From the NCBI GenBank assembly GCA_964531455.1, contig CAZHFZ010000010.1, positions 19,275 through 83,274 of the forward strand: a DNA stretch of 64,000 nucleotides, read 5' to 3'. This stretch comes from Ga0077527 sp964531455. Lineage in GTDB: Bacteria > Pseudomonadota > Gammaproteobacteria > Burkholderiales > SG8-41. The stretch's first letter is position 1. Each line of letters begins with the position of its first letter. Of the stretch, positions 7,796-16,402 are shown piece by piece. The notes under the pieces were generated by a model that saw only the letters and a list, made by a program, of their open reading frames with translations, was not told the origin of the DNA and made no database searches. The translations under genes were made by a program, and so were the position numbers.

Positions 7796-9553
7796 ATGAC
7801 TGTTTCCAAAGTGCCTTTTTTTGCGCGCTTCGCCCTGTTGTGCACGGCGCTGCTGTGTGCGATACCGTTTCTCCAGCCCTATCACCGCAATCCGCTGACC
7901 GCGTTTTATTCGGAATGGTTTGCGATTGCGCTCGGCCTTGGCGTGGCGACGGTGTTGTTGAGTCGCAGGGCCTGGGCGCCGGCAGAGATGCCGTGGGTGG
8001 CACTGTCCCCGCTTGCACTGGCGCTGCTGCTGGTCGCGCATGGTTTGCTTGGATGGTCCCCGTATCTGGGTTCGGCTCTGAGCGCTGCGCTGGTGCTGAT
8101 CTGGGCCGCGCTTTTGGTTGTGGCAGTCCGTGCGCTGGTCAGGCTCAGCAGTCTCCATGCAGTGCTCCAGATTGTTGCTGCCGGGATAGCGGTCGGCGCG
8201 CTGCTGAGTGCGCTGGTCGGTTGCCTGCAACACGCACAACTTGCGACGCTGGTTGATTCGCTGGTGGCACGAACTACAGGCGCTGCCATCTTCGGCAACC
8301 TGGCGCAGGCCAATCACTTCGCTTCGTATACGGCTCTGGGGTTGCTGGCGCTGGCCTATCTGCATTTGCGCAGCCGCATCGGGCTCGTCGTGCTCGTACT
8401 GTCATCGGCGCCGATGCTGTTCGTGCTGGGGCTCTCCGGGTCCCGCACCGCTGCGCTGTACCTGCTGACGTCGTTTGCGCTTGCCGCATGGTTCCGGTGG
8501 CGCACCAATGATGAGGCCATGCGGCGACTGTTTCTCGTTTGCGCCTGTTATTTTTTTGGGTATTGCCTGATGCAGATTGGCGTGGGCGCGGGCTTGTTCC
8601 GTGTCGATGCGCGTTATTCAGTGACTGCAGTGGAAAGGATTGCCACCGGCGGGGCGAGCCTCAGCGACCGGATTTCATTGTGGCAATCCGCTTGGGCGAT
8701 TTTTCTCGGCCAGCCACTGACGGGATCGGGTTGGGGCACGTTTGCCCTGCATACTTTTGAACGTGCCGGGGACGTTTTTCCGGCGGGTGGCTACCAGCTT
8801 TATCACAACGCGCACAACCTGGTGTTTCACCTGCTCGCAGAAACCGGCCTCGCCGGTATCGCCTGCGCGGGATTGCCCTTGCTCGCGGCAATCCGGTTTG
8901 GTTCCCTGCAAAGCGATACGCGTCCCGAGTTGTGGCTGATTGTTGCTGCGGCTGCTGTGCTCCTGCTGCACAGCCTGCTTGAATACCCGCTCTGGTATGC
9001 CTATTTTCTCGGCCTGGCAGCACTGCTGCTGGGGGTCGCGCCGTTGCGGGTGCACGCACTCAGGTTGTCCCGCTACTGGCAATGGATTGTGCTGGCAATG
9101 CTCTGTATCGGCGCGGTCAACCTGTCGGCGCTATGGCTGGACTATCGCCGTTTCGAGAGCCTGTTCCGGTCGCAGCACCATGCTCTTTATCCCCATCAAA
9201 TTGCCGAGGTGATGATGCGCACCCATCAGAACCTGCTGCTGCGGCCCTACGCTGAAGTCGCCATGGCATTGCCGATGACACTTGACGAGGCGGGGCTTGA
9301 ACGGCAACTGTATATGAATGGCCGGGCGTTGCGTTTTGTTCCCGACGCAACACTGGTCTATCGCCAGGTGCTGTTGCTGGCGCTGGCGGACCGCCTGCCG
9401 GAAGCGCAGCAACTGCTTTTGCAGGCGCGGCATGCCTATCCGGCGCCGCCGCCGGCGTTTGAAAGGGATCTGGCGCGACTCGCGCAGGCACAGCCGGCAC
9501 GTTTCCGTCCTCTGTTAGAATCTGCACCTCGTCGCGCCGCGGCGCACCCTTGA
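7796..9553 (+). CDS. pglL: PglL-type protein O-oligosaccharyltransferase (Wzy/O-antigen ligase superfamily)
   Basis: Polytopic inner-membrane protein of 585 residues with about 11-12 hydrophobic segments. The PglL_A signature is visible (GNLAQANHFASYTALGLLAL, near residue 165), then the Wzy_C loop (DRISLWQSAWAIF, GSGWGTFALHTF, YHNAHNLVFHLLAETG) holding the periplasmic catalytic His/Arg residues. The C-terminus beyond 430 is a soluble helical repeat region as in PF11846. The family transfers undecaprenyl-linked glycan to Ser/Thr of proteins, most often type IV pilins. The MSHA pilus locus 3 kb downstream makes pilin a plausible acceptor. An O-antigen ligase (WaaL) role is the alternative, less favoured by the PglL_A motif. 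It overlaps the frame of the rhodanese gene at its 3' end. Confidence 0.75.
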   Translation: MTVSKVPFFARFALLCTALLCAIPFLQPYHRNPLTAFYSEWFAIALGLGVATVLLSRRAWAPAEMPWVALSPLALALLLVAHGLLGWSPYLGSALSAALVLIWAALLVVAVRALVRLSSLHAVLQIVAAGIAVGALLSALVGCLQHAQLATLVDSLVARTTGAAIFGNLAQANHFASYTALGLLALAYLHLRSRIGLVVLVLSSAPMLFVLGLSGSRTAALYLLTSFALAAWFRWRTNDEAMRRLFLVCACYFFGYCLMQIGVGAGLFRVDARYSVTAVERIATGGASLSDRISLWQSAWAIFLGQPLTGSGWGTFALHTFERAGDVFPAGGYQLYHNAHNLVFHLLAETGLAGIACAGLPLLAAIRFGSLQSDTRPELWLIVAAAAVLLLHSLLEYPLWYAYFLGLAALLLGVAPLRVHALRLSRYWQWIVLAMLCIGAVNLSALWLDYRRFESLFRSQHHALYPHQIAEVMMRTHQNLLLRPYAEVAMALPMTLDEAGLERQLYMNGRALRFVPDATLVYRQVLLLALADRLPEAQQLLLQARHAYPAPPPAFERDLARLAQAQPARFRPLLESAPRRAAAHP

Positions 9554-9564
9554 CCAGAGTATTG

Positions 9565-9999
9565 ATGGAATCCTTTTTCGCATATCTTCAGAAAAGCCCG
9601 TACAACATGATGTTGTTCGGCGGTGCCATTGCCAGCGGCGCGCTATTGCTGTGGCCCTTGCTGATGCGTCCGTTTCGCGCGGGCAGCGAAGTCAGCGCTT
9701 TTGAAGCCGTGCAGTTGATCAACCGCAAGGACGCGGTGGTGATTGACGTGCGCGATATCGGCGAGTTCGAGGCCGGGCATGTTTCCGGTGCCAAACATGT
9801 TCCGGAGGCGCAGATTGCCGAGCGCATCAAGGAACTGGAGAAATTCAAGGATCGCCCGGTCATCATGATCTGCCGTTCAGGAGCGCGTTCAGGCTCTGCG
9901 GTGAAGATCCTGCGCAACAACGGATTCACCGAGGCGGTGAATCTGGGGGGCGGCATTGGCGCCTGGCAACAGGCCGGCATGCCGTTGCAGAAAAAATAA
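9565..9999 (+). CDS. Membrane-anchored rhodanese-like protein
   Basis: A 144-residue protein with one N-terminal transmembrane segment (NMMLFGGAIASGALLLWPLL) followed by a single rhodanese domain. The active-site loop CRSGARSGSAV carries the persulfide-forming Cys, so sulfurtransferase chemistry is possible. The frame also opens at a TTG (9550) overlapping the pglL stop; the ATG at 9565 is preferred but the choice is not certain. The order rhodanese-grxC-secB is common in proteobacteria, and genes follow closely (19 bp to grxC). Sulfur acceptor unknown. Confidence 0.85.
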   Translation: MESFFAYLQKSPYNMMLFGGAIASGALLLWPLLMRPFRAGSEVSAFEAVQLINRKDAVVIDVRDIGEFEAGHVSGAKHVPEAQIAERIKELEKFKDRPVIMICRSGARSGSAVKILRNNGFTEAVNLGGGIGAWQQAGMPLQKK

Positions 10000-10018
10000 C
10001 CGCGACGAAGAAAAAGAC

Positions 10019-10276
10019 ATGGCGAAAATCCGCATGTATTCCACCCAGGTGTGCCCGTACTGCCAGATGGCGGAGCGGTTGTTGCGCAGCAAGGGTGTTG
10101 CCGAAATCGAGAAAATTCTTATCGACAAGGATCCGGCTCAGCGTGCGGAGATGATGGAAAAAACCGGCCGCCGTACGGTGCCGCAGATTTACATTGGCGA
10201 AACCCACGTCGGCGGCTACGACGATCTCGCCGCCCTCGACCGGGCCGGCGGGCTTGACCCGCTGCTTGCGGCCTGA
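10019..10276 (+). CDS. grxC: Glutaredoxin 3
   Basis: Dithiol glutaredoxin of 85 residues that reduces disulfides and glutathionylated proteins at the expense of glutathione in the cytoplasm. The redox motif CPYC is at residues 12-15, followed by the TVPQIYIGETHVGGYDDL glutathione-binding strand with the cis-Pro. The ATG at 10019 gives the normal length; the frame's upstream extension lies inside the rhodanese gene. Located immediately before secB, as in many proteobacteria. Confidence 0.95.
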   Translation: MAKIRMYSTQVCPYCQMAERLLRSKGVAEIEKILIDKDPAQRAEMMEKTGRRTVPQIYIGETHVGGYDDLAALDRAGGLDPLLAA

Positions 10277-10298
10277 AAACTTCACAGGAATATTTGCA

Positions 10299-10769
10299 AT
10301 GAGCGAACAGCAGCAACCGCAATTCACGATCGAAAAGATCTATCTCAAGGATCTGTCGCTGGAAATTCCCAATGCGCCGCAGATTTTCCTGCAACTGGAA
10401 AACCCGCAGATTGAAATCAGCGTCCATAACGGCGCTGCCGCACTGGACCAGCCCGCCGGCCTTTACGAGGCAGTGTTGACGGTTACGGTTACTGCCAAGC
10501 TCAAGGACAAGACGGTTTTTCTGGTCGAAGCCGCACAGGCCGGCATTTTCCGCATCCTCAACCTGCCGGCGAGCGAGACCGATGCAGTGCTCGGTGTGCT
10601 GTGTCCGAATGCGCTGCTGCCCTATGCACGCGAGGCAGTGTCCAGCCTGCTGATCCGCGCCGGCTTCCCGCCTGTCGTGTTGCAGCACATGAGTTTTGAT
10701 GCCGCGTATCAGGAACGGATGCGCCAGTTGCAGCAGGAACAGGCCGCGCCCGCGGGCGCCGCCAACTGA
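10299..10769 (+). CDS. secB: Protein-export chaperone SecB
   Basis: Tetrameric cytoplasmic chaperone that keeps preproteins unfolded and delivers them to SecA. 156 residues, the normal length. Recognisable blocks are FTIEKIYLKDLSLEIPNAPQ at the N-terminus, the FLVEAAQAGIFRI strand, and the C-terminal LCPNALLPYAREAVSSLLIR and FPPVVLQHMSFDA. The start is the ATG at 10299 after a CACAGGA Shine-Dalgarno. It follows grxC and precedes an SH3 protein and gpsA. Confidence 0.97.
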   Translation: MSEQQQPQFTIEKIYLKDLSLEIPNAPQIFLQLENPQIEISVHNGAAALDQPAGLYEAVLTVTVTAKLKDKTVFLVEAAQAGIFRILNLPASETDAVLGVLCPNALLPYAREAVSSLLIRAGFPPVVLQHMSFDAAYQERMRQLQQEQAAPAGAAN

Positions 10770-10779
10770 AGCACACGCC

Positions 10780-11223
10780 ATGCGCCGTCTGCTCACCGCA
10801 GTTGCGCTGGCACCCGCGCTGATCGCCGTTTCCGCGGCAGGCGCCGATTTTCGCTCGGCGGCTGAGGCCGCTGTTGTGTTGTACGACGCGCCATCCACCA
10901 AATCACGCAAGGTGTTCATCGTCAATCGCGGTTATCCGCTTGAGGTCGTGGTGCAGGTTGAAGGCTGGGTGAAGGTGCGCGACGCAACCGGAGCGCTATC
11001 CTGGGCTGAATCCAAAGCGCTTGATAATTCCCGTAACGTCCTGGTGCGGGCCCCGGCCGTGACCCTGCGCCAGAAGCCGGCCGAGGATGCGCCATCGGTT
11101 GCTGAATTCCGGCGCGACGTGTTGCTGAGCGTGGTCGAGCCGGTCGCCAACGGCTGGATTCAGGTCCGGCATCGTGATGGCGCAACCGGATTCCTGCGCG
11201 CAGCGGACGTTTGGGGCGACTGA
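10780..11223 (+). CDS. Periplasmic SH3-domain protein
   Basis: A 147-residue exported protein: a signal peptide (residues 1-23, ending ...SAAGA) followed by two bacterial SH3-like repeats (about 25-80 and 85-145; second-repeat hallmarks VTLRQKPAEDAPSVAEF and GWIQVRHRDGATGFLRAADV). Such domains usually bind peptidoglycan or peptides; the exact role is unknown. The ATG is 10 bp after secB, and the gene ends before the gpsA start, so it probably belongs to the secB-gpsA transcript. Confidence 0.75.
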   Translation: MRRLLTAVALAPALIAVSAAGADFRSAAEAAVVLYDAPSTKSRKVFIVNRGYPLEVVVQVEGWVKVRDATGALSWAESKALDNSRNVLVRAPAVTLRQKPAEDAPSVAEFRRDVLLSVVEPVANGWIQVRHRDGATGFLRAADVWGD

Positions 11224-11240
11224 GTGCGTCCTCCGCGATC

Positions 11241-12251
11241 GTGAACATTGCCATACTCGGTGCCGGCGCCTGGGGCACCGCACTCGGCATCAATCTCAGT
11301 GCGACGCATGCCGTGACGTTGTGGGCGCGAGATCCGCAGCAGATCGAAGCGATGCAACGCAGCCGCAGCAACGAACGTTATCTTCCCGGACACTCATTGC
11401 CCGCTGCACTGGCTCTTGATGCGGATGCCGGTCGTGCGCTGGCGGGGCGCGATTGCCTGATCGTTGCCGCAACAGTGGCCGGTTTACGTCCCGTGTTGCG
11501 CCTGATTCGCAATGCCGGCTGCAGGGCGCCGGTGATCTGGTTGTGCAAGGGTTTCGAACGACCTGATGCGCGGCTGCCCCACGAGGTTTTTGCCGAGGAG
11601 GCCGGCGGCAGTCCGGTTCGCTGCGCGGTGCTGTCAGGCCCCAGCTTTGCACAAGAGGTGGCTGCAGGCTTGCCGACTGCGCTGACGCTGGCGTCGACGG
11701 ATCATGTTTTTGCCGCGGATACCGCGCATGCGTTTCACGGGCCGTCGCTGCGCGTGTATTCACATGACGATGTGATTGGCGTCGAAGTGGGAGGCGCGGT
11801 CAAGAATGTCATGGCGATTGCTGCCGGGGTTTGCGACGGACTGGGTCTGGGCCTGAATGCGCGTGCGGCGCTGATGACCCGCGGCCTTGCTGAAATGACT
11901 CGCCTTGGTGTTGCGCTCGGCGCACGCGCAGAGACCTTTACAGGCCTGGCCGGGATGGGCGATCTCATTCTGACCTGCACCGGTGACCTGTCGCGCAACC
12001 GTCGGGTCGGGCTTGCCATCGCTCGCGGCGAGGCGGTGGCCCGGACGCAGGCCAGCCTCGGGCATGTGGCCGAAGGCGTATTCACAGCGGCAGAAGTGCA
12101 GCGCCGGGCTCGCGCCTGCGGCATCGAAATGCCCATTACCGACGCCGTTTGCCGGGTGATTGATGCCCCCGGATCCGCTGCGACAGTGGTGCGCGAGTTG
12201 CTCGCTCGCAATGCCAAACCCGAACACGGGTCTGCGAGTCGCCAGGCCTGA
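11241..12251 (+). CDS. gpsA: NAD(P)H-dependent glycerol-3-phosphate dehydrogenase
   Basis: Reduces dihydroxyacetone phosphate to sn-glycerol 3-phosphate for phospholipid synthesis. The Rossmann loop IAILGAGAWGTALGINL is at the very N-terminus, and catalytic Lys segments (WLCKGFE, GGAVKNVMAIAAG) and the substrate-binding AGMGDLILTCTGDLSRNRR motif are intact. 336 residues with the GTG start at 11241, which matches family length; the open frame extends to a TTG at 11211 inside the preceding gene, and the Shine-Dalgarno is weak, so the start is the least certain point. Converges on trmL. Confidence 0.93.
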   Translation: MNIAILGAGAWGTALGINLSATHAVTLWARDPQQIEAMQRSRSNERYLPGHSLPAALALDADAGRALAGRDCLIVAATVAGLRPVLRLIRNAGCRAPVIWLCKGFERPDARLPHEVFAEEAGGSPVRCAVLSGPSFAQEVAAGLPTALTLASTDHVFAADTAHAFHGPSLRVYSHDDVIGVEVGGAVKNVMAIAAGVCDGLGLGLNARAALMTRGLAEMTRLGVALGARAETFTGLAGMGDLILTCTGDLSRNRRVGLAIARGEAVARTQASLGHVAEGVFTAAEVQRRARACGIEMPITDAVCRVIDAPGSAATVVRELLARNAKPEHGSASRQA

Positions 12252-12269
12252 GCCTGTGATGGCGGCTGT

Positions 12270-12734
12270 TCAGGCGCCGCCGCGAAAACCGGCCTGACGC
12301 CATGCTTCGTAGGCCACGATGGCCACTGCGTTGGCCAAGTTCAGGCTGCGGCTGTGTTCGCGCATCGGTAGCCGCAGTTGTCGGTCGGCGGGGAAAGTCC
12401 CGAGTACCGTTTGCGGCAAGCCGCGGGTTTCCGGCCCGAATACCAGCACGTCGTCTTCGGCGTAGTTCACGGTGTCGTAACGAGTGCTGCCGCGGGTTGT
12501 AATCGCGTAGAAGCGGCGCCGGCCGAGTGCTGCGAGGCAGGCGCTCCAGTCGTCATGGACCTGAAGCGCGGCGTGTTCGTGATAATCGAGCCCGGCACGG
12601 GCCAGTGTGCGGTCGTTCAGCGTATAACCGAGCGGGCGCACCAGGTGCAGGCGGGCACCACAATTGGCGACGAGTCGAATGACATTGCCGGTATTGGGTG
12701 CGATCTCGGGTTCGTAGAGGACGATATCAATCAT
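12270..12734 (-). CDS. trmL: tRNA (cytidine(34)-2'-O)-methyltransferase
   Basis: SPOUT-family methyltransferase that 2'-O-methylates the wobble nucleotide of tRNA-Leu isoacceptors. The N-terminus MIDIVLYEPEIAPNTGNVIR, the middle FGPETRGLP and the C-terminal SLNLANAVAIVAYEAWRQ form the knotted SAM-binding fold. 154 residues from the ATG at 12734, which has GGGGGAG upstream; the frame extends 11 codons further, but the family start is clear. It faces gpsA and is divergent from the pilus locus. Confidence 0.93.
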   Translation of the reverse strand: MIDIVLYEPEIAPNTGNVIRLVANCGARLHLVRPLGYTLNDRTLARAGLDYHEHAALQVHDDWSACLAALGRRRFYAITTRGSTRYDTVNYAEDDVLVFGPETRGLPQTVLGTFPADRQLRLPMREHSRSLNLANAVAIVAYEAWRQAGFRGGA

Positions 12735-12760
12735 ATGGAACTTTCTCCCCCTTGCTTTGG

Positions 12761-12807
12761 TTGTCACCAGGGCCGGAAGGGGATATCCTTAAATATCAAT
12801 AACATGC
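12761..12807 (+). promoter_or_regulatory. Candidate promoter and downstream motif of the MSHA locus
   Basis: TTGTCA (12761-12766), 17 bp, TATCCT (12784-12789) is an acceptable sigma70 promoter. Directly downstream, at the expected start of transcription, lies TATCAATAACATGC (12794-12807), a 14-mer that recurs exactly before the first pilin gene (16363-16376). The mshE ATG is at 12875. Confidence 0.45.
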
Positions 12808-12874
12808 GCGATGCGCGCAGATGCAGGGCAACGGCAATGGTTGGCGTGCCCGGCATCATTTTGAGCGAAACTCT

Positions 12875-14581
12875 ATGGGTCGTCCTGAAAAAATCCGGCT
12901 GGGTGAAATCCTTGTCCAGCAGAAGCTGCTCACCGAAGAGCAGCTGAAAGCGGCCCTTGATGAGCAGAAAAAAACCGGACGGCGTCTGGGCCGGGTTTTC
13001 ATCGAGCGCGGCTTCATTACCGAAGAGCAGATTTCCAAGGCTCTTGCGCGCCAACTCGGCGCCGATTACATCGACCTCAAGCACTACAACATCAAGCGTG
13101 ATGTGGTCGCCCGCCTGCCCGAAACGCAGGCGCGCCGTTATCGCGCGATGGTGCTGCAAGATCGCGGCACGGCCTACCTTGTCGGCATGGCCGATCCCTC
13201 CGATCTCGCGGCCTATGACGAAATTGCGCGCATTCTCAAGCGCGACATCGAGCTGGCGGTGGTCACCGAGACCGAACTGCTGCGCACCATCGACCGCAGC
13301 TATCGGCGTACCGAGGAAATCACCGGGCTCGCACAGGAGCTGCAGGCCGAAATCGGCGACTCCGGCGCAGTGGATTTCGGTGCGCTCTCGACAACACCGG
13401 GGCTTGAGGAAGCGCCGGTCGTCAAATTGCTGCAGACCGTGTTTGAGGATGCCACCCAGGCGCGCGCTTCCGACATTCACATCGAGCCGCAGGAGCGGCG
13501 TCTGCAGATCCGTTTCCGCATCGACGGCCTGCTGCACCTGCAAACTGAAGCCGACAGCAAGATTGCCTCGGCAGTGGTGCTGCGGCTGAAGCTGATGTCC
13601 GGGCTCGACATTGCCGAGAAGCGCATGCCGCAGGACGGACGTTTCAACGTCAAGGTGCGCAATGCGGCTGTCGATGTGCGGATATCGACGATGCCCACGC
13701 AGTACGGCGAATCGGTGGTGATGCGCCTGCTCAATCAAGGCAGCGGCATACTCGGACTTGAAAACATCGGCATGCCTGAAGCCATGCTCGACAAGGTGCG
13801 CGAGGTGATCCACCGCCCCAGCGGCATGGTGCTGGTCACCGGCCCCACCGGCAGCGGCAAGACCACCACGCTGTACGCCGCCCTCAATGAGCTGAACACC
13901 GCCGAACGCAAAATCATTACCGTTGAAGACCCGGTCGAATATCGCCTGCCCGGCATCAACCAGGTGCAGGTCAATGAAAAAATAGAACTGACATTTGATC
14001 GCGTGCTCCGCTCCGCGTTGCGTCAGGATCCGGACGTCGTGCTGGTGGGCGAAATGCGCGACGAGAATACGGTTGAAACCGGCCTGCGCGCGTCAATGAC
14101 CGGCCACATGGTGTTTTCCACACTGCACACCAACGATGCGGTCAGCACACCGATTCGCCTGCTCGACATGGGGGCACCGCGTTACATGGTCGCGCTTTCG
14201 CTGCAACTGGTCATCGCTCAGCGCCTGCTGCGCGTGATCTGTGAAAGCTGCATTGAAGACTACGAACCGCTGCCGTCCGAGCATGAATGGCTGCGCAGCG
14301 AACTCGGCGACAGCGTTGATCAATACCGCTTCAAGCGGGGTCGCGGCTGTTCACACTGCAACGGCACGGGCTTTGTCGGACGCACGGGCGTGTACGAAAT
14401 GCTGGAAATGACCAAGTCTGTGGTCGAAGCCGCCAACCAGGACGATGTACAGCAGTTCATGAAGATTGCCCGCGCGCAGATCGGCCGGGAGACATTGCGC
14501 CACCACGCCGCCGAGCTTGCGGCCAGCGGCCGCACCACGCCCAACGAGGCGATGCGCATCAGCAGCCAGCTCGACGAGTAA
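12875..14581 (+). CDS. mshE: MSHA pilus assembly ATPase MshE (GspE/PilB family)
   Basis: Cytoplasmic hexameric ATPase that powers pilus extension. 568 residues from the ATG at 12875. The N-terminus has two tandem MshEN-type c-di-GMP motifs: RLGEILVQQKLLTEEQLKAA (from about residue 9) and RLGRVFIERGFITEEQISKA (from about 38); in the first, the usual Gly after the hydrophobic strand is Lys/Gln-like. The motor domain has Walker A GPTGSGKTTT at about 323-332, the Asp box (TVEDPVEYRLPGINQ), a Walker B-type VLVGEMRDENT and the His box STLHTNDA. A zinc tetracysteine (CESC...CSHC) is present. First gene of the msh locus; extension is probably c-di-GMP controlled. Confidence 0.92.
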   Translation: MGRPEKIRLGEILVQQKLLTEEQLKAALDEQKKTGRRLGRVFIERGFITEEQISKALARQLGADYIDLKHYNIKRDVVARLPETQARRYRAMVLQDRGTAYLVGMADPSDLAAYDEIARILKRDIELAVVTETELLRTIDRSYRRTEEITGLAQELQAEIGDSGAVDFGALSTTPGLEEAPVVKLLQTVFEDATQARASDIHIEPQERRLQIRFRIDGLLHLQTEADSKIASAVVLRLKLMSGLDIAEKRMPQDGRFNVKVRNAAVDVRISTMPTQYGESVVMRLLNQGSGILGLENIGMPEAMLDKVREVIHRPSGMVLVTGPTGSGKTTTLYAALNELNTAERKIITVEDPVEYRLPGINQVQVNEKIELTFDRVLRSALRQDPDVVLVGEMRDENTVETGLRASMTGHMVFSTLHTNDAVSTPIRLLDMGAPRYMVALSLQLVIAQRLLRVICESCIEDYEPLPSEHEWLRSELGDSVDQYRFKRGRGCSHCNGTGFVGRTGVYEMLEMTKSVVEAANQDDVQQFMKIARAQIGRETLRHHAAELAASGRTTPNEAMRISSQLDE

Positions 14582-14586
14582 GCGCC

Positions 14587-15816
14587 GTGCCTTTTTTTAC
14601 CTACAAGGGACGCGATGGCCGGGGTGAGGCGGTGCAAGGCGTGCTGGAGGGTGCGGACAGCGGCGCCGTGGCGGGACAGCTGTTTGGTTCCGGCATCGTG
14701 CCGCTCGAAATCACACCATCGGCGCCGCCGCGTGAAAAAAACGAATTTCTCGACAAACTCTTCAACAAGGGCAAGGTCAGCCATACCGACGTGTTGCTCT
14801 ACAGCCGCCAGATGTTCACGCTGCTCAAGGCCGGTGTGCCGATCATGGGTGCGTTGAAGGGGCTGGAAGATTCCACCGACAACAAGCGTTTTGCGGAAGT
14901 TGTGCGTGACGTTCGCGAGAGCCTCGACACCGGCCGCGAAATGTCAGCATCGCTGGCGCGCCATCCGGATGTGTTTTCGCAGTTTTATACGTCGATGGTC
15001 AGCGTGGGCGAGCAGACCGGGCGGCTGGAGGAGGTGTTTCTGCGGCTGTTCGAACACCTTGAGTTCGAGAAATTCATGCGCGAACAGATCAAGGCCGCCC
15101 TGCGCTACCCGTCGTTCGTGATTGCGACCATGGGTGTTGCCATCGTTGTCATCAATATTTTCGTCATCCCCGCGTTCGCCAAGGTCTACCAAGGGTTCAA
15201 GACCGAGTTGCCGCTGATGACCAAGGTACTGATCGGCTTTTCGAATTTCATGGCCGACAACTGGTATTTCATACTTGCTGCATTCATAGGTCTGGTATTT
15301 GCATTCCGGGCATGGACCGCCAGTGCCCGGGGTCGCATGCAGTGGGATCACATCAAGCTGCGCATTCCCATCGCCGGTCCGATAGTGCTGAAAGCGACGC
15401 TGGCGCGGTTTGCGCGGAGTTTCTCGATGGCCTTCCGCAGTGGCGTACCGGTGACCAGTGCGCTGGCCATGGTTGCCGGCACCGTCGACAACGTGTTTGT
15501 GGCCGAGCGCATCAATCGCATGCGCGAGGGCGTCGAACGTGGCGAATCAATACTGCGCACCGCGCGCGACGCCAAAGTGTTCACCCCGGTGGTGCTGCAG
15601 ATGATCGCGGTGGGCGAGGAATCCGGCGCACTGGACGACCTGACCTCGGAAATCGCCGACCTGTATCAGCGCGAAGTCGAATATGAAATCAAGAACCTCA
15701 GTGCGCAGATCGAACCCATCCTGATTGTCGCGCTGGGCATCATGGTGCTGATCCTTGCGCTCGGTGTGTTCCTGCCGATCTGGGATCTCGGCAATGCGGC
15801 TCTCGGCAAGAAATAG
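14587..15816 (+). CDS. mshG: MSHA platform protein MshG (GspF/PilC family)
   Basis: Polytopic inner-membrane platform protein of the pilus machine, 409 residues. Two GspF domains (about 70-195 and 270-395) are each followed by a hydrophobic segment; typical motifs are LLYSRQMFTLLKAGVPIMGA, the ALRYPSFVIATMGVAIVVI segment, and MIAVGEESGALDDL in the second repeat. The start is a GTG 5 bp after the mshE stop. It couples the MshE motor to pilin addition. Confidence 0.92.
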   Translation: MPFFTYKGRDGRGEAVQGVLEGADSGAVAGQLFGSGIVPLEITPSAPPREKNEFLDKLFNKGKVSHTDVLLYSRQMFTLLKAGVPIMGALKGLEDSTDNKRFAEVVRDVRESLDTGREMSASLARHPDVFSQFYTSMVSVGEQTGRLEEVFLRLFEHLEFEKFMREQIKAALRYPSFVIATMGVAIVVINIFVIPAFAKVYQGFKTELPLMTKVLIGFSNFMADNWYFILAAFIGLVFAFRAWTASARGRMQWDHIKLRIPIAGPIVLKATLARFARSFSMAFRSGVPVTSALAMVAGTVDNVFVAERINRMREGVERGESILRTARDAKVFTPVVLQMIAVGEESGALDDLTSEIADLYQREVEYEIKNLSAQIEPILIVALGIMVLILALGVFLPIWDLGNAALGKK

Positions 15817-15820
15817 GGGG

Positions 15821-16324
15821 ATGATCCGCAGCGCGCGCGGCTTTTCCCTGCTGGAACTGTCTGTGGTTGTCGCAGTGTGGGCTGTTCTGTTCGGTGTTTT
15901 TCTGGAACGCCTCACTTATTACCAGGAGGCTGCTGAACACGCACGCTTCGAATCCGAACTGCAGTCTTTTAAAACCGGTTTGCAGTTGCGCATGGCGGAA
16001 CTGATTTCGACGAACCGGGAACGCGAGTTGCGGCAGATGGAAACTGACAACCCCTTGCTTTGGTTGGGTCAGGCGCCCGCGACTTATTCCGGTGAGTACC
16101 CGAGCAACCCCGAGCCTGGCAATTGGTACTATGATTCAATGACCCGTGAACTGGTCTATGTGCCTAATTTGAAACGATTTCTGAAAATCAGTGAGTTCCG
16201 TCGACCTGTTCAGTTACGGTTTCGGGTCAAGATCAGCTATCAGCCGGTGTATGCGCCGGGCGGGCAAATCAGCGGTGTCGCCGGAATCGGACTGGAAGCA
16301 TCAACACTTTATCAATGGTTGTGA
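15821..16324 (+). CDS. mshF: MSHA prepilin-like protein (MshF-like)
   Basis: A 167-residue type IV pilin-like protein. The N-terminus has a short basic leader, MIRSARG, a processing site before FSLLE, and the hydrophobic helix SVVVAVWAVLFGVFLERL. The rest is a soluble domain with no Cys. Position between mshG and the pilins corresponds to mshF of Vibrio. The ATG at 15821 is 4 bp after the mshG stop region with GGGGG upstream; the frame extends upstream into mshG, but only this start puts the leader in place. The assignment by position is firmer than by sequence. Confidence 0.75.
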   Translation: MIRSARGFSLLELSVVVAVWAVLFGVFLERLTYYQEAAEHARFESELQSFKTGLQLRMAELISTNRERELRQMETDNPLLWLGQAPATYSGEYPSNPEPGNWYYDSMTRELVYVPNLKRFLKISEFRRPVQLRFRVKISYQPVYAPGGQISGVAGIGLEASTLYQWL

Positions 16325-16359
16325 ATACAATTTCCAGTATGCGCGGTCCATATTTCCTG

Positions 16360-16376
16360 TATTATCAATAACATGC
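16360..16376 (+). promoter_or_regulatory. Candidate -10 and repeated motif before the pilin genes
   Basis: TATTAT (16360-16365) overlaps TATCAATAACATGC (16363-16376), the exact 14-mer also found downstream of the mshE promoter. No good -35 is visible, so an activator may be needed. The motif includes the ATG at 16373, which argues for the downstream ATG (16403) as the pilin start. Confidence 0.4.
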
Positions 16377-16402
16377 ATTCCATTTCGCGTGACAAAAATC
16401 AC

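Noticed and set aside
12252..12300. GCCTGA...TCAGGC repeat as a gpsA terminator
   Set aside because: Only 6-bp arms with a long loop, no T tract, and it lies mostly in the trmL coding region.
12764..13813. A 349-codon minus-strand open frame over the start of mshE
   Set aside because: mshE is unambiguous on the other strand and the frame has no recognisable motifs.
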